From Haliotis asinina (Eukaryota > Mollusca > Gastropoda > Lepetellida > Haliotidae), in assembly GCF_037392515.1 (NCBI RefSeq), contig NC_090290.1, forward strand, positions 30,277,753-30,341,752: a DNA stretch of 64,000 nucleotides. The letters are read 5' to 3'. The position numbers were made by a program, and so were the translations under genes. This document shows, one piece after another, positions 21,990-30,885 of this stretch. The notes under the pieces were generated by a model. The model worked only from the letters and a program-made list of their open reading frames with translations, did not search any database and was not told the origin of the DNA. Position 1 is the first letter of the stretch. Every line of letters starts with the position of its first letter.

Positions 21990-23136
21990 GTCCCAAAGTT
22001 ACCCCACCAACCACCAGGGCCGTTTTATTATTAATATGCTGCTGATAGGTGGTGGAAACCCCCACACCCCCCGGGGGTACCTCCACATGAACTTTAGGCT
22101 CCGGTGGTGGCGCAATTATACCCGTTTCACGTGGTTGGGTGTGTGGGATATGTGGGGTGTTAATATCGGGGTTGATACCCAACTTTTGATCCTTCGTGGC
22201 TATGACTATTTCGTTGTTATAACCCACCACTTTTTTTATTCTCAGTTGCATATCACTCGGAGCCATGTACAACCCCACGCCGAACACGTAATTGACTTTC
22301 GATCTGGCGTATTCTAACACGTTTTGGTAGCGTTCGATGGCCCTCGGGAGATCAACTGGTGAATTGATAGCATCATCAACGTTGGAAACGAATTGTGTCT
22401 GAGCGTCGTAAGCAGTTCCCTTACCGAGGATGTTAGAACGCGTCATCGACTGCGCACCCAACAGCGCCCACACGTACGTTCGAATCGAGTCGTTCAAGCG
22501 TATTGTACCAGCACGAGTGAATCCTTTCGATGTTTTTGAGATCATTTTAGTCCAGGCTGTGGCTGCATCAGGACTGGTTTGTTTTATACAGCTGACATGG
22601 ATCTTTTCATTCGTTGTGGGGCCTGTAAATGTATGCCGGTTTGGGTTGTATGAACCATCTTTAGAACCGGCATAATATTTTCCGGACCTGTAGAAGTACA
22701 CGAGAACTATACCGAGACCATGGTTCACACCAGGAAGGCGAAAGTCTTTATTCGTTGGAATCTCAAACTCCCCACAAATACGTTCATAAGCGCGTCTATC
22801 ATAGGGGTTATTCGTCATACTCCACGCTTTATCTTGGGGAAGAGGAGCACTTATTTCCTTCAATATTCGTCTCGTTTGATAATAAATATGAAACAAAACA
22901 ACCGCCTTACTCAGTTCGTCTATACCATAGTCTGGTGTCACACCCGACCCTGTCGTCGCACACCACACAGCAAAGTTGAGTTGGTTCTGCCAAAACTGCA
23001 TTGGGTTTTGATTCCAGTTTACCACCGCCTGCGCGTTATTAACGGACACGACATACTTTTCAAAGATATCAATAAAGGTTGTTTTAAACCCAGTACCATC
23101 TGCATTCACCACGATTTTCAAGTGTGCTAAATCCAT
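21967..23136 (-). CDS. Polinton protein of 389 residues, unknown
   Basis: It has a soluble N-terminal two thirds with many aromatic residues (NQNPMQFWQNQLNFAVWC), a Pro/Val-rich linker at about 335-365, and a C-terminal membrane-type helix (TALVVGGVTLGLIWLK). The layout suggests a virion or surface protein anchored at the C-terminus. I do not recognise the fold. It is convergent with the preceding gene and divergent from the penton-like gene across 29 bp. Confidence 0.7.
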   Translation of the reverse strand: MDLAHLKIVVNADGTGFKTTFIDIFEKYVVSVNNAQAVVNWNQNPMQFWQNQLNFAVWCATTGSGVTPDYGIDELSKAVVLFHIYYQTRRILKEISAPLPQDKAWSMTNNPYDRRAYERICGEFEIPTNKDFRLPGVNHGLGIVLVYFYRSGKYYAGSKDGSYNPNRHTFTGPTTNEKIHVSCIKQTSPDAATAWTKMISKTSKGFTRAGTIRLNDSIRTYVWALLGAQSMTRSNILGKGTAYDAQTQFVSNVDDAINSPVDLPRAIERYQNVLEYARSKVNYVFGVGLYMAPSDMQLRIKKVVGYNNEIVIATKDQKLGINPDINTPHIPHTQPRETGIIAPPPEPKVHVEVPPGGVGVSTTYQQHINNKTALVVGGVTLGLIWLKIS

Positions 23137-23165
23137 ATTATAATTTATAATTTATATATTATAAT
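23137..23165. promoter_or_regulatory. TA-only divergent promoter region
   Basis: The 29 bp between two divergent start codons are made almost entirely of A and T (TTATAATTTATAATTTATAT), with TATA-like motifs on both strands. It parallels the gap at 20778-20810, so the element seems to use very short AT-rich bidirectional promoters. Confidence 0.55.
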
Positions 23166-23819
23166 ATGTACATAACACTTCCAGGAATAACTAGCGGTGA
23201 GGCCGTTCAGCTGACGCACGCGATCGATAACACGTCAGGTCAACTCGAAGTCGCACTCTGTGATATCACCTACCTACCGCAATGGACTAACATTAATATC
23301 AGCAACAATAAGCTGTTCGTCAGTGGAACTCGCAGTCAAATAACTGACGGCTACTACAGCGTGTGCTCGCTAAACGACGAGGTCTTCAAACCCCTGGGAG
23401 CCGAACTCAAGATGAACGACTCAAACGGCACAGTGGTGTTAATCAACAACGGAAGAACCTCCTTGAGGCTCGGCCGACCATTAGCGAGGATACTCGGTAT
23501 GTCTCCTGACGAGATAAAACCAACAACAACCGTCACAGGCACGAAGTTACCCGAACTAGTACCGTACCGAGAGCTATACATTCATCTCGGTCAGGTGAGC
23601 ACAACGTATAACATTCAAGGAGGCCACCCTTCCACTATACTGAGAGCAGTGCCGGTGAAAACTGAGAAATTCAACGACGGTAGAACCGAGTCATTTTCAC
23701 CACGGCAGTATAAGAGATTAACCCAGGGTAACATACCTGAACTGACAATATCGGTGTTAGATATAAATCATAATCCTGTAAATATAGGATACCTCAGCTT
23801 AACACTTCATGTAACATGA
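23166..23819 (+). CDS. Minor capsid protein, penton-like single jelly-roll
   Basis: A 217-residue protein rich in strands, starting MYITLPGITSGEAVQLTHAI. The C-terminal part carries ESFSPRQYKRLTQGNIPELT and LDINHNPVNIGYLSLTLHV, a pattern I associate with Polinton/adintovirus penton-like proteins. Size fits a single jelly-roll. It would occupy the fivefold vertices. It is followed closely by the paralogous pair on the same strand, suggesting a structural-gene cluster. Confidence 0.75.
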   Translation: MYITLPGITSGEAVQLTHAIDNTSGQLEVALCDITYLPQWTNINISNNKLFVSGTRSQITDGYYSVCSLNDEVFKPLGAELKMNDSNGTVVLINNGRTSLRLGRPLARILGMSPDEIKPTTTVTGTKLPELVPYRELYIHLGQVSTTYNIQGGHPSTILRAVPVKTEKFNDGRTESFSPRQYKRLTQGNIPELTISVLDINHNPVNIGYLSLTLHVT

Positions 23820-23990
23820 CCAGCGCACAAGGGCCCGGAGTGAAAAAATGCGTCAATATCGGGATCTCCGACCTCGGAGACACACGCGGTTTCGACGCTC
23901 CCGGAGTAGATGGTAAATCGTATGCCTTGCAACTAAAAAAACAACATTTACAAACGTGTTGAAATCCCCTCCGGTGGAGCCCTAAGTGAT

Positions 23991-24728
23991 ATGATAGATA
24001 CCACAGGAGCAACAGCCAACACTAAGTACGCCCTCGTCAACACCGGTGATGACAACTGGAGAATATACCCATCATTCGGAGGTAAACTGTTCGACTTAGA
24101 CGATGTTGAGAGCACTACCGTCGTCAAAAACAAACCATATATGCTCGTCTTCACCGAAGATGACAAGTGGGTGTTGTTACCCGATAACAAATGGTTTCTC
24201 AATATTAGACTCGTCTCCCCTTACGTGTTCACGGATAACAAAGACAACCACCTAAACAAAGTCGTAAACAATGGAACCCTGCTCGTGGCTTACGTCCCAA
24301 CTCAGAGGCGTAGCATAGTCGTCAGCCCAGTCAACACTATAGCAGCCCACATGCTATCGAGTAAACCAGCCATACAAAACGTGAAATTGCAGTTGGTGTC
24401 TGAATTCGAAGGCGTGGTCAAGATACTAGAGAGTCTACCGGCAAACTCAACACTGTTCATCAAAGTCTACCTAGGGGAACCATCGGTGAATGATGTTGAG
24501 ATCGTGAAGGGGATCAAACTCGGGTGGGTGAAACGACACCAGTATCAAGTTTGCAACGTTTACGTGCGGGTTGGTGTCGACTCCAAGACCAGTCTGCAGG
24601 GGGTCAACGTGATCGTAGAAAACAAGATATCACTAATCAATATCTTCCTGCCTGACAACATACACTTCATGGGTATTAAGTTAACCCCTGAATTATTATC
24701 AGAAAACCAGTTGGAAATTATATCATAA
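23991..24728 (+). CDS. Polinton putative surface protein, first of a paralogous pair
   Basis: A 245-residue open frame rich in strands. It resembles the next protein: KVYLGEPSVNDVEIVKGIKL aligns with VFFKDSFDEDPPIVHQILPG, and both end with a similar ILE/LIG...TEPQL-type segment (GIKLTPELLSENQLEIIS here). No catalytic motif or membrane segment is seen. Its place after the penton-like gene suggests a fibre, spike or attachment protein, which is inference only. Confidence 0.6.
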   Translation: MIDTTGATANTKYALVNTGDDNWRIYPSFGGKLFDLDDVESTTVVKNKPYMLVFTEDDKWVLLPDNKWFLNIRLVSPYVFTDNKDNHLNKVVNNGTLLVAYVPTQRRSIVVSPVNTIAAHMLSSKPAIQNVKLQLVSEFEGVVKILESLPANSTLFIKVYLGEPSVNDVEIVKGIKLGWVKRHQYQVCNVYVRVGVDSKTSLQGVNVIVENKISLINIFLPDNIHFMGIKLTPELLSENQLEIIS

Positions 24729-24738
24729 TAGTATAATA

Positions 24739-25416
24739 ATGACCAGTCATCATCCCAACACTACACTTAACGACCTGGGAGATACGGAGGGATTCGATCA
24801 GCCTGGTGAGGAAGATGAATTATACATCCTACACTTCAAAGACAACGTGTACAGACCGGTGCCGTTACCAGATTTTACAAAACCTAAATGGCTGATCAAC
24901 TTAACACCCACCTCACCTTATATCACAATAGACGAAAATAATTGGATCACTAAGATTAGGAACAACGGTATCTGGGCCGGGGATTTCATTCCGGAGAGGG
25001 GATTAGGACCCAGACAATCTGATGGTTACGACAAAAATGGGTTATCAACTTTCTTCGAAAATAAATTAACATTTAGTAATCCTGAAATAATAACCCCCCC
25101 TTTCACACTCATCATAGAAGTCTTCTTTAAGGATTCATTCGATGAAGACCCCCCAATAGTACACCAAATTTTACCCGGGGTGTCAATACGCTGGGGTTAC
25201 ACAAGAAACCAATATTGTCGTATTGTTATACAACAGGATACCACGGGTCCTATAAACCACTTAATAAACCCCAGTGGGGTTTTTATTAGAATAGGATATT
25301 TTATTAGCCTCTCACCTATTGCCCTGACTAGTAGTCTAGAACTTATAGGCTTCAAATACATTGATAGATTTTTAACTGAACCCCAATTAAAATATCTTTC
25401 AAAATATATATTATAG
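24739..25416 (+). CDS. Polinton putative surface protein, second of a paralogous pair
   Basis: A 225-residue protein, start MTSHHPNTTLNDLGDTEGFD. Strand-rich, with an acidic N-terminal 30 residues and a C-terminal segment (TSSLELIGFKYIDRFLTEPQ) shared with the preceding gene. The 10-bp gap to that gene is AT-rich (TAGTATAATA). Two diverged neighbours of one family suggest a duplication followed by divergence, as seen for host-contact proteins of many viruses. Confidence 0.65.
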   Translation: MTSHHPNTTLNDLGDTEGFDQPGEEDELYILHFKDNVYRPVPLPDFTKPKWLINLTPTSPYITIDENNWITKIRNNGIWAGDFIPERGLGPRQSDGYDKNGLSTFFENKLTFSNPEIITPPFTLIIEVFFKDSFDEDPPIVHQILPGVSIRWGYTRNQYCRIVIQQDTTGPINHLINPSGVFIRIGYFISLSPIALTSSLELIGFKYIDRFLTEPQLKYLSKYIL

Positions 25417-25417
25417 G

Positions 25418-26035
25418 ATGGGTCTGTACCCAGTCGTAGAGGAAGTAGCTAAGACGTTAGAAACCGTAGATGGGTTCCGTTTGAGGCAGTTATGTGATGT
25501 AAAACGTCAACTAGAACAAGACCGTGACACGCGGAAAGCACTATGTAAAAAATATAATAGAGCTTTCAATATCGTGGATGGGGCTGACACTACCCTTATG
25601 GCAACCAGCATGGGACTAGGGGCGGCAGGTGTTGGGTTGTTAACCACCATCGTGGCTGCACCTATAGTGTTAGGTATTGAAATAACGGCTGGGGTGACAG
25701 GGTTGGTAGGGTTGGCGCTTAAGTTAGTATCACGCAGACTTAATCGTAAGGCATTGAAACACGACGAGATCAGGGTTCTGGCCGAAGCAAAGCTGAACAC
25801 AGTGTGTGAGCGAATTTCCACGGCACTCTCTGACAGTAAGATATCAGAAGAGGAGTTTAGTTCAATCCTCTCTGAACTCAAAAAATATAACGGAATGAAA
25901 CAAGATATTCGATCTAAGTCTCGTAAGTCTGCTATCAGCGAGGACGAGAAAAAAAAGTACATAGCACAGGGAATACAAAAAGCCCAGCAAGCCTTTATTA
26001 TGAACACCAAAGAGATCGTAGGCGGTTCACGTTAA
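25418..26035 (+). CDS. Two-helix membrane protein of the Polinton
   Basis: A 205-residue protein. Residues 1-55 are helical and charged, about 60-100 hold two adjacent hydrophobic segments (MGLGAAGVGLLTTIVAAPIV and ITAGVTGLVGLALKL), followed by a basic turn (SRRLNRKALK) and a long helical C-terminal half (EEEFSSILSELKKY). This hairpin-in-membrane layout resembles viral channel or membrane-remodelling proteins. I do not recognise a named family. It is the last gene before the right terminal repeat. Confidence 0.65.
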   Translation: MGLYPVVEEVAKTLETVDGFRLRQLCDVKRQLEQDRDTRKALCKKYNRAFNIVDGADTTLMATSMGLGAAGVGLLTTIVAAPIVLGIEITAGVTGLVGLALKLVSRRLNRKALKHDEIRVLAEAKLNTVCERISTALSDSKISEEEFSSILSELKKYNGMKQDIRSKSRKSAISEDEKKKYIAQGIQKAQQAFIMNTKEIVGGSR

Positions 26036-26060
26036 ACTGTTTCATCGATATAAACATAAC

Positions 26061-26358
26061 ATAGCCGTAAGCGAGCCACCGATCCTATATGGTCAGTCAA
26101 AACTTACAACATAGATAAAGTGGATATGTACTACTTGAGGGGTGGGCCGGGTAGGGGGTTTGTAAGAGAAGAATTATTGATCGTACCGTACGGCACAGTG
26201 TTACCGCCTGCCAAGTCACGGTAAACGTGATGGCGTGGCTTTGTAGTAGGGGCAATAGTATCAAGAGCTAAGGGTCCCACCAAAGCCTCATTTAGTAAAT
26301 GAGGCTTTTTAGAGGGGTTTTTGAAAAGTGTTTTCGGACTATCATTCCCTATACTACT
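26061..26358 (-). repeat. Polinton right terminal inverted repeat
   Basis: It mirrors 11861-12179, ending ATCATTCCCTATACTACT. Because the left repeat overlaps the integrase gene, this right repeat carries a mirrored partial copy of the integrase tail, which is not a separate gene. Confidence 0.93.
26282..26308. repeat. Perfect hairpin palindrome in right terminal repeat
   Basis: Same 13-bp arms as 11911-11937 around a single G, about 50 bp from the right end. Confidence 0.7.
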
Positions 26359-26363
26359 TGTGC
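26359..26363. repeat. Target site duplication, right copy (TGTGC)
   Basis: This is the partner of 11856-11860. Satellite sequence CAAAGTTGACTTTCACG follows at once, so the satellite phase is kept across the insertion. Confidence 0.85.
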
Positions 26364-26957
26364 CAAAGTTGACTTTCACGAAACTGTGTTTGGACCTTCT
26401 AGTACTCCGTCAGGAACCCTCCTCTATCATTTGAGCTGGTTTCTAGAACTGTACCTCCGATTCACATTTTTACCTATTTCAAAACCATGATGTGTCCACT
26501 ATTACCCTTTCACGGGATTACCCTTGCTGGGGTGCCAAAGTTGACTTTCACAAAACTGTGTTTGTACGCTCTAGCACTCCATCAGGAACCCTCCTCTATC
26601 ATTTGAGCTGGTTTTAAGGGCTCTATCTCCCATTCACATTTTCACCTATTTCCAAACCATGATGTATCCCCTATGACCCTTTCACGGAATTACCCTTCCT
26701 GGGGTGCCAAAGTTGACTTTCACGAAACTGTGTTTGGACCCTCTAGCACTCCGTCAGGAACCCTCCTCTATCATTTGAGCTGGTTTTGAGAGCTGTAGCT
26801 CCGATTCATATTTTTACCTATTTCCAAACCATGATGCATGCACTATTACCCTTTCAAGTGATTACCCATCCTGGGGTGCCATAGTTGACTTTCACGAAAC
26901 TGTGTTTGGATCCTCTAGCACTCCACCAGGAACCCTCCTCTATCATTTGAGCTGGTT
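26364..26957 (+). repeat. 172-bp satellite continuing after the Polinton
   Basis: About three and a half monomers in the same orientation and phase as 1-11860. The array ends inside a monomer at CATTTGAGCTGGTTG, where the 51-bp minisatellite begins. Confidence 0.95.
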
Positions 26958-28909
26958 GTTGGTGATGCACCATGCATTGGTGGATGTTATGGTGTACTCA
27001 TGTATGCCGGTGGTGGTGCACCATGCATTGGTGGATGTTGTGGTGTACTCATGTATGTCTGTGCCGGTGTGCCATGCATTGGTGGATGTGATGGTTATGT
27101 CTCATGTATGCCTCTGGCGGTGCCCAATGCATTGGTGGATGTTGTGGTGTAGTCATGTATATCAGTGGTGGGGTGCCATTCATTGGTGGATGTGATGGTT
27201 ATGTCTCTTGTATGAGGCTAGTGGTGCTCCATGTATTGGTGGATGTGATGGTGGTGTACTCATGTATGTCAGTGGCGGTGTGCCATGCATTGATGGATGT
27301 TATGGTGTACTCATGTATGCCGGTGGCGGTGCAAAATGCATTCGTCGATGTTGTGGTGTGCTCATGTATACCAGTGGCGGTGTGCCATTCATTGGTGGAT
27401 GTTGTGGTGTAGTGGTGTATGTCAGTGGTGATGTGCCTTCATTGGTGGACGTGATGGTTATGTCTCTTGTATGAGGCTGGTGGTGCACCATGCATTGGTG
27501 GATGTTATGGTGTACTCATGTATGCCAGTGGCGGTGCGCCATGGATTGGTGGATGTCGTGGTGTACTCATGTATGTCATTGGTGGTGTGCCATTCATTGG
27601 TGGACGTGATGGTTATGTCTCTTTTATGAGGCTAGAGGTGCGCCATGCATTGGTGGATGTGATGGTGGTGTACTCATGTATGTCGGTGGCGGTGTGCCAT
27701 GCATTGGTGGATGTTGTGGTGTACTCATGGATGCCGGTGGCGGTGCAAAATGCATTGGTGGATGTTGTGGTGTGCTCATGTATACAAGTGGCGGTGTGCC
27801 ATTCATTGGTGGATGTTGTGGTGTAGTGGTGTATGTCAGTGGCGGTGTGCCATGCATTGGTGAATGTGATGGTTTTGTCCCATGTATGCATGTGGTGGTG
27901 CGCCATGCATTGGTGGATGTTATGGTGTACTCATGTATACCAGTGGCGGTGTGCTTGTATTGGTGGATGTTGTGGTGTACTCATGTATGCCGGTGGCGGT
28001 GTGCCATTCATTGGTGGATGTGATGGTTATGTCTCTTGTATGATGCTGGCGGTGCCCCATGCATTGGTGGATGTTGTTGTGTACTCATGTATGCCGGTGT
28101 CGGTGCACCATGCATTGGTGGATGTTATGGTGTACTCATGTATGCCGGTGGTGGTGCACCATGCATTGGTGGATGTTGTGGTGTACTCATGTATGTCAGT
28201 GCCGGTGTGCCATGCATTGGTGGATGTGATGGTTATGTCTCTTGTATGAGGCTAGTGGTGTGCCATGCATTGGTGGATGTGATGGTGGTGTACTCATGTA
28301 TGTCGGTGGCGGTGCAAAATGCATTCGTGGATGTTGTGATGTACTCATGTATACCGGTGGAGGTGCCCCATGTCGGTGGGGGTGTGCCATCCATTAGTGG
28401 ATGTGATGGTTTTGTCTCATGTATGCATGTGGTGGTGCTCCATGCATTAATGGATGTTATGGTGTACTCATGTATGCCGGTGTCGGTGCGCCATGCATTG
28501 ATGGATGTTGTGGTGTGCTCATGTATACCAGTGGCGGTGTGCCATGCATTGGTGGATGTTGTGGTGTAGTGGTGTATGTCAGTGGTGGTGTGCCATGCAT
28601 TGGTGGAAGTGATGGTTATGTGTCATGTAAGCCTGTGGTGGTGCACCATGCATTGGTGGATGTTGGGGTGTAGTCATGTATATCAGCGGTGGTGTGCCAT
28701 TCATTGGTGGATGTGATGGTTATGCCTCTTGTATGAGGCTGGCGGTGTGCCATGCATTGTTGTATATCGTGGTGTACTCATGTATGCCGGTGGTTGTGCG
28801 CCATGCATTGGTGGATGTTTTAGTGTCCCATGTAATGCCGGCGGTGGTGCGCCATGCATTAATGAATGTGATGGTGGTGTCTCATTTACATGTATTGTGG
28901 TGTACGATG
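26958..28909 (+). repeat. Minisatellite, about 51-bp unit, roughly 38 copies
   Basis: The unit contains CATGCATTGGTGGATGTTGT, GGTGTACTCATGTATGCC and GGTGGCGGTG. Copies at 26974, 27025 and 27076 are exactly 51 bp apart; some units are 53-54 bp with the variant GATGGTTATGTCTCTTGTAT. Blocks of variants recur about every 8 units (GCGGTGCAAAATGCATT near 27328 and 27741). Because 51 is a multiple of 3, several frames on both strands stay open, giving Gly/Cys-rich or Pro/His-rich translations. I treat these as non-coding. Confidence 0.93.
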
Positions 28910-29850
28910 CTGAGATGATTTTTTTTACTTTAAACAAAACTTAAACCAGACTAATTACCAGTGAAATTAATATTTCGAATCCACGTCATTTTATCTTGCA
29001 ACTGAAAATTTAAGTCTTAGAATTTTATTCAACTTAGGATAGAAGTTGTTTAACAAACGATTATAGATTCAAATCGTGATTACTGGTTTGTATTGCAAGG
29101 AGGTAAGCGCAGCAGTTAGAACAGTGAAACAAGTGCACGTGCGGTACGCGATGAGCGTTAACTTAGACCAACCCAATTTCTCGACGTTTTATTTAATGTG
29201 CACCCCAAACCCCCTGTAATAGAAACAAAGAAAGTGATTTGAAATTACGATCGTTTGTTTAACAACTTTCATCTTAAGTTGAATAAACTTCTGGGAATTA
29301 AATGTTCAATTGGCAAGGTATAAAATTATAAGAAATGTGCCATCGTTATTTCATTTAATTCGATGTACGTTTTTGTTTAAAGAGACATTCATCGGTACGC
29401 TTTCACGGCAAACGGACTATAATCACGAAAGCGATGAGCAGTGATAAGCACATCACAATTTACAACATTCCCACCCACGGACGACAGTTTGTTTTAATTC
29501 ATTTACATTGAATGTTCCATACCCCTATGTCACTTTGGGTTTAACTTGTAATTTTAAATTTACAATGGGTTATACCTGTATTGTATTAGCCGTTGATTAT
29601 GTTTTAGCTATAATGTCTTACATAAATACATCTGTAATTAATGAAAGAAAATTTTGTTTCGTTTTCTTTCAATAATGAATATTACCAGGTCTTACTTGGC
29701 TCACGCTAAATAAGAAAACATGCCTCCGTGCAAACACTTGTGATTGAGGTGCTGTCAATAGCTCTAATCCTTTGTTTCGGGTTCGGCGACTGGGATTAGG
29801 TTGCGTAAGCGAGCGACCCGAAGCGAGCGACTGAAGCCCGCTTGGAGTTT
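28910..29850. other. AT-rich non-satellite DNA, no gene recognised
   Basis: Apart from the inverted repeat at 28989-29325, the stretch is AT-rich with scattered stops in all frames. I see no open frame, tRNA or repeat I can name. At 29770-29850 there is a GC-richer segment with short echoes (GCGAGCGACCCGAAGCGAGCGA) that may be part of another dispersed repeat. Confidence 0.5.
28989..29325. repeat. Imperfect inverted repeat, arms about 80 bp
   Basis: The left arm (about 28989-29064, TTTATTCAACTTAGGATAGA then AGTTGTTTAACAAACGAT) is the approximate reverse complement of the right arm (about 29244-29325, ATCGTTTGTTTAACAACTTT then CATCTTAAGTTGAATAAA). The loop is about 180 bp. It could be a foldback or MITE-like element. 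I could not identify a target duplication. Confidence 0.65.
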
Positions 29851-29869
29851 GAGCACCCACCTATAGTGA

Positions 29870-29977
29870 CGTGAAATATTCGTCGTGGGGACAGAAAGTC
29901 TTGAAATCCTGTAGAGGTAGGACGACTTCAAGGATTCTTCGGAAGGGCGACAGAGGACCATACAGGTAGGTGTTTCC
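29870..29977 (+). pseudogene. Decayed copy of the repeated exon
   Basis: GGATTCTTCGGAAGGGCGAC followed by AGAGGACCATACAG matches the end of the 138-bp exon at 31660-31797. In the corresponding frame a TGA stands directly before the conserved part, and the upstream half no longer matches. The following sequence (CATTTGGAAGAAAATAT-like) also matches, showing it is an old duplicate of the unit edge. Confidence 0.55.
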
Positions 29978-30103
29978 ATATCTATTTGGAAGAAAATATG
30001 TATCTTCGTGGTTTTTGTTAATATAAAGGGCACACTCATTCTCTCATAGTACACAGCCCTTTAGGTATAGATGGGAAAGGTTGATACTGGTTTCTGCATG
30101 TAA

Positions 30104-30262
30104 ACGGAGTGGTAGTGTAGCCTAGTTGTTCAAGTGTTGACACGTCATGTTCAGTACCATTGTTCGAGTCCTCACTAAATATTATGTCCCACGCCCACTT
30201 ATGAGGCAAGTCGTTGGAATATTGCCCAAAGCGGCAGAAAACCACACTTACTCGCTGTTGTT
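30104..30262 (+). mobile_element. Old tRNA-derived SINE (also at about 32141-32299 and 34178-34336)
   Basis: An A-box-like GTAGCCTAGTTGTTCAAGTG and a B-box GTTCGAGTC (30162-30170) are followed by GTTGGAATATTGCCCAAAGC and AAAACCACACTTACTCGCT. This matches the layout of molluscan SINEs of the kind TAGCCTAGTGGTTAAAGCGT with a CTCACTCACTC tail. Diverged, hence old. It is carried in each 2.04-kb unit. Confidence 0.65.
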
Positions 30263-30307
30263 AATGCAATCTACATCCGCGAGAAATGTGATTACTGATG
30301 CTTATGC

Positions 30308-30559
30308 ATGACTCATTTCTTTCAGACGCAGGAACCCTGGCACACTCTGGATTTGGTGTTGTGTCACTCTAAACCCTTCCACCTGGACTTTAGTACACTG
30401 GCTTTCCGAGGGTCCGATGGGATGAGCTTTTGTCTCATGGTGGCTCCACTGTGCGTCTGCTCTCCGCGTAGCCCCCTGCCGAGCGTACATGGAGTAGGTT
30501 CGGTGCTAGGGCCTGACTGTACAGTCAGGATGGTTGTTACAGCAACCCAGCTAGTTTAG
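30308..30559 (+). other. Highly conserved block in each unit (also at 32344-32595 and 34381-34632)
   Basis: An open frame of 83 codons occurs at the same place in all three units with at most a few changes, preceded by a pyrimidine-rich ATTTCTTTCAG that would serve as a splice acceptor. A palindrome GCTATCTATAGATAGTAT lies about 120 bp downstream. The translation (LDLVLCHSKPFHLDFSTLAF) resembles nothing I recognise, and the opposite strand is also open, so coding status is uncertain. Conservation may only reflect recent duplication. Confidence 0.35.
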
Positions 30560-30885
30560 GGTTGGCACACTCTGTGGCCCCAGTCTTTTCAGCACCCCCA
30601 GTAGACCCAATGCTGACTGCACTTGACTGGTAGATTAGGGGTTAGTGTAGATAGGGCCCCCTTCGTGCATGCCCTGTACGATGCTATCTATAGATAGTAT
30701 AACTTAGTGTTAACCCACCATTCCGTCCTTCAATAGGTAGTTCGAGGCAAAGCAAGTCCCGGATGGTCACTTTGAAAGTCAGTGTACTGGCCACCTGCTG
30801 GTAAAGCATTCACTATTTCAGTTTAAAACTTAAGTTAAATTTTGTTTTTCACGTCCCGACATATTTGCTTTGCATTTAAATGTAA

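Larger units (their letters stand above)
11861..26358. mobile_element. Polinton/Maverick (adintovirus-like) element, 14.5 kb
   Basis: A virus-like self-synthesising element, treated as a fossil. It is bounded by inverted terminal repeats of about 300-320 bp starting AGTAGTATAGGGAATGATAG and by 5-bp target duplications. Its parts in order are: integrase, DNA polymerase B, several small genes, packaging ATPase and major capsid protein on the minus strand; a membrane/coiled-coil protein on plus; an unknown 389-residue protein on minus; then a penton-like protein, a paralogous pair and a two-helix membrane protein on plus. Genes are packed with overlaps or short gaps, as in double-jelly-roll DNA viruses. 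The nearly identical ends and mostly open frames indicate a young copy that looks nearly whole, with perhaps one or two breaks. Confidence 0.95.

Noticed and set aside
12140-23130. Numerous 60-136 codon open frames opposite the Polinton genes
   Set aside because: They are shadows on the other strand or in other frames of the long, better supported genes, and none shows a motif of its own.
26125-26236. A second integrase gene at the right end
   Set aside because: It is only the mirror copy contained in the right terminal repeat, with no catalytic region.
26902-28944. Gly/Cys-rich or Pro/His-rich repeat proteins
   Set aside because: The 51-bp minisatellite unit keeps many frames open on both strands at once; there is no splice signal, signal peptide or single preferred frame.
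30104-30262. Functional tRNA gene
   Set aside because: A- and B-box-like motifs are present but no cloverleaf can be drawn, and the tail matches a SINE family.
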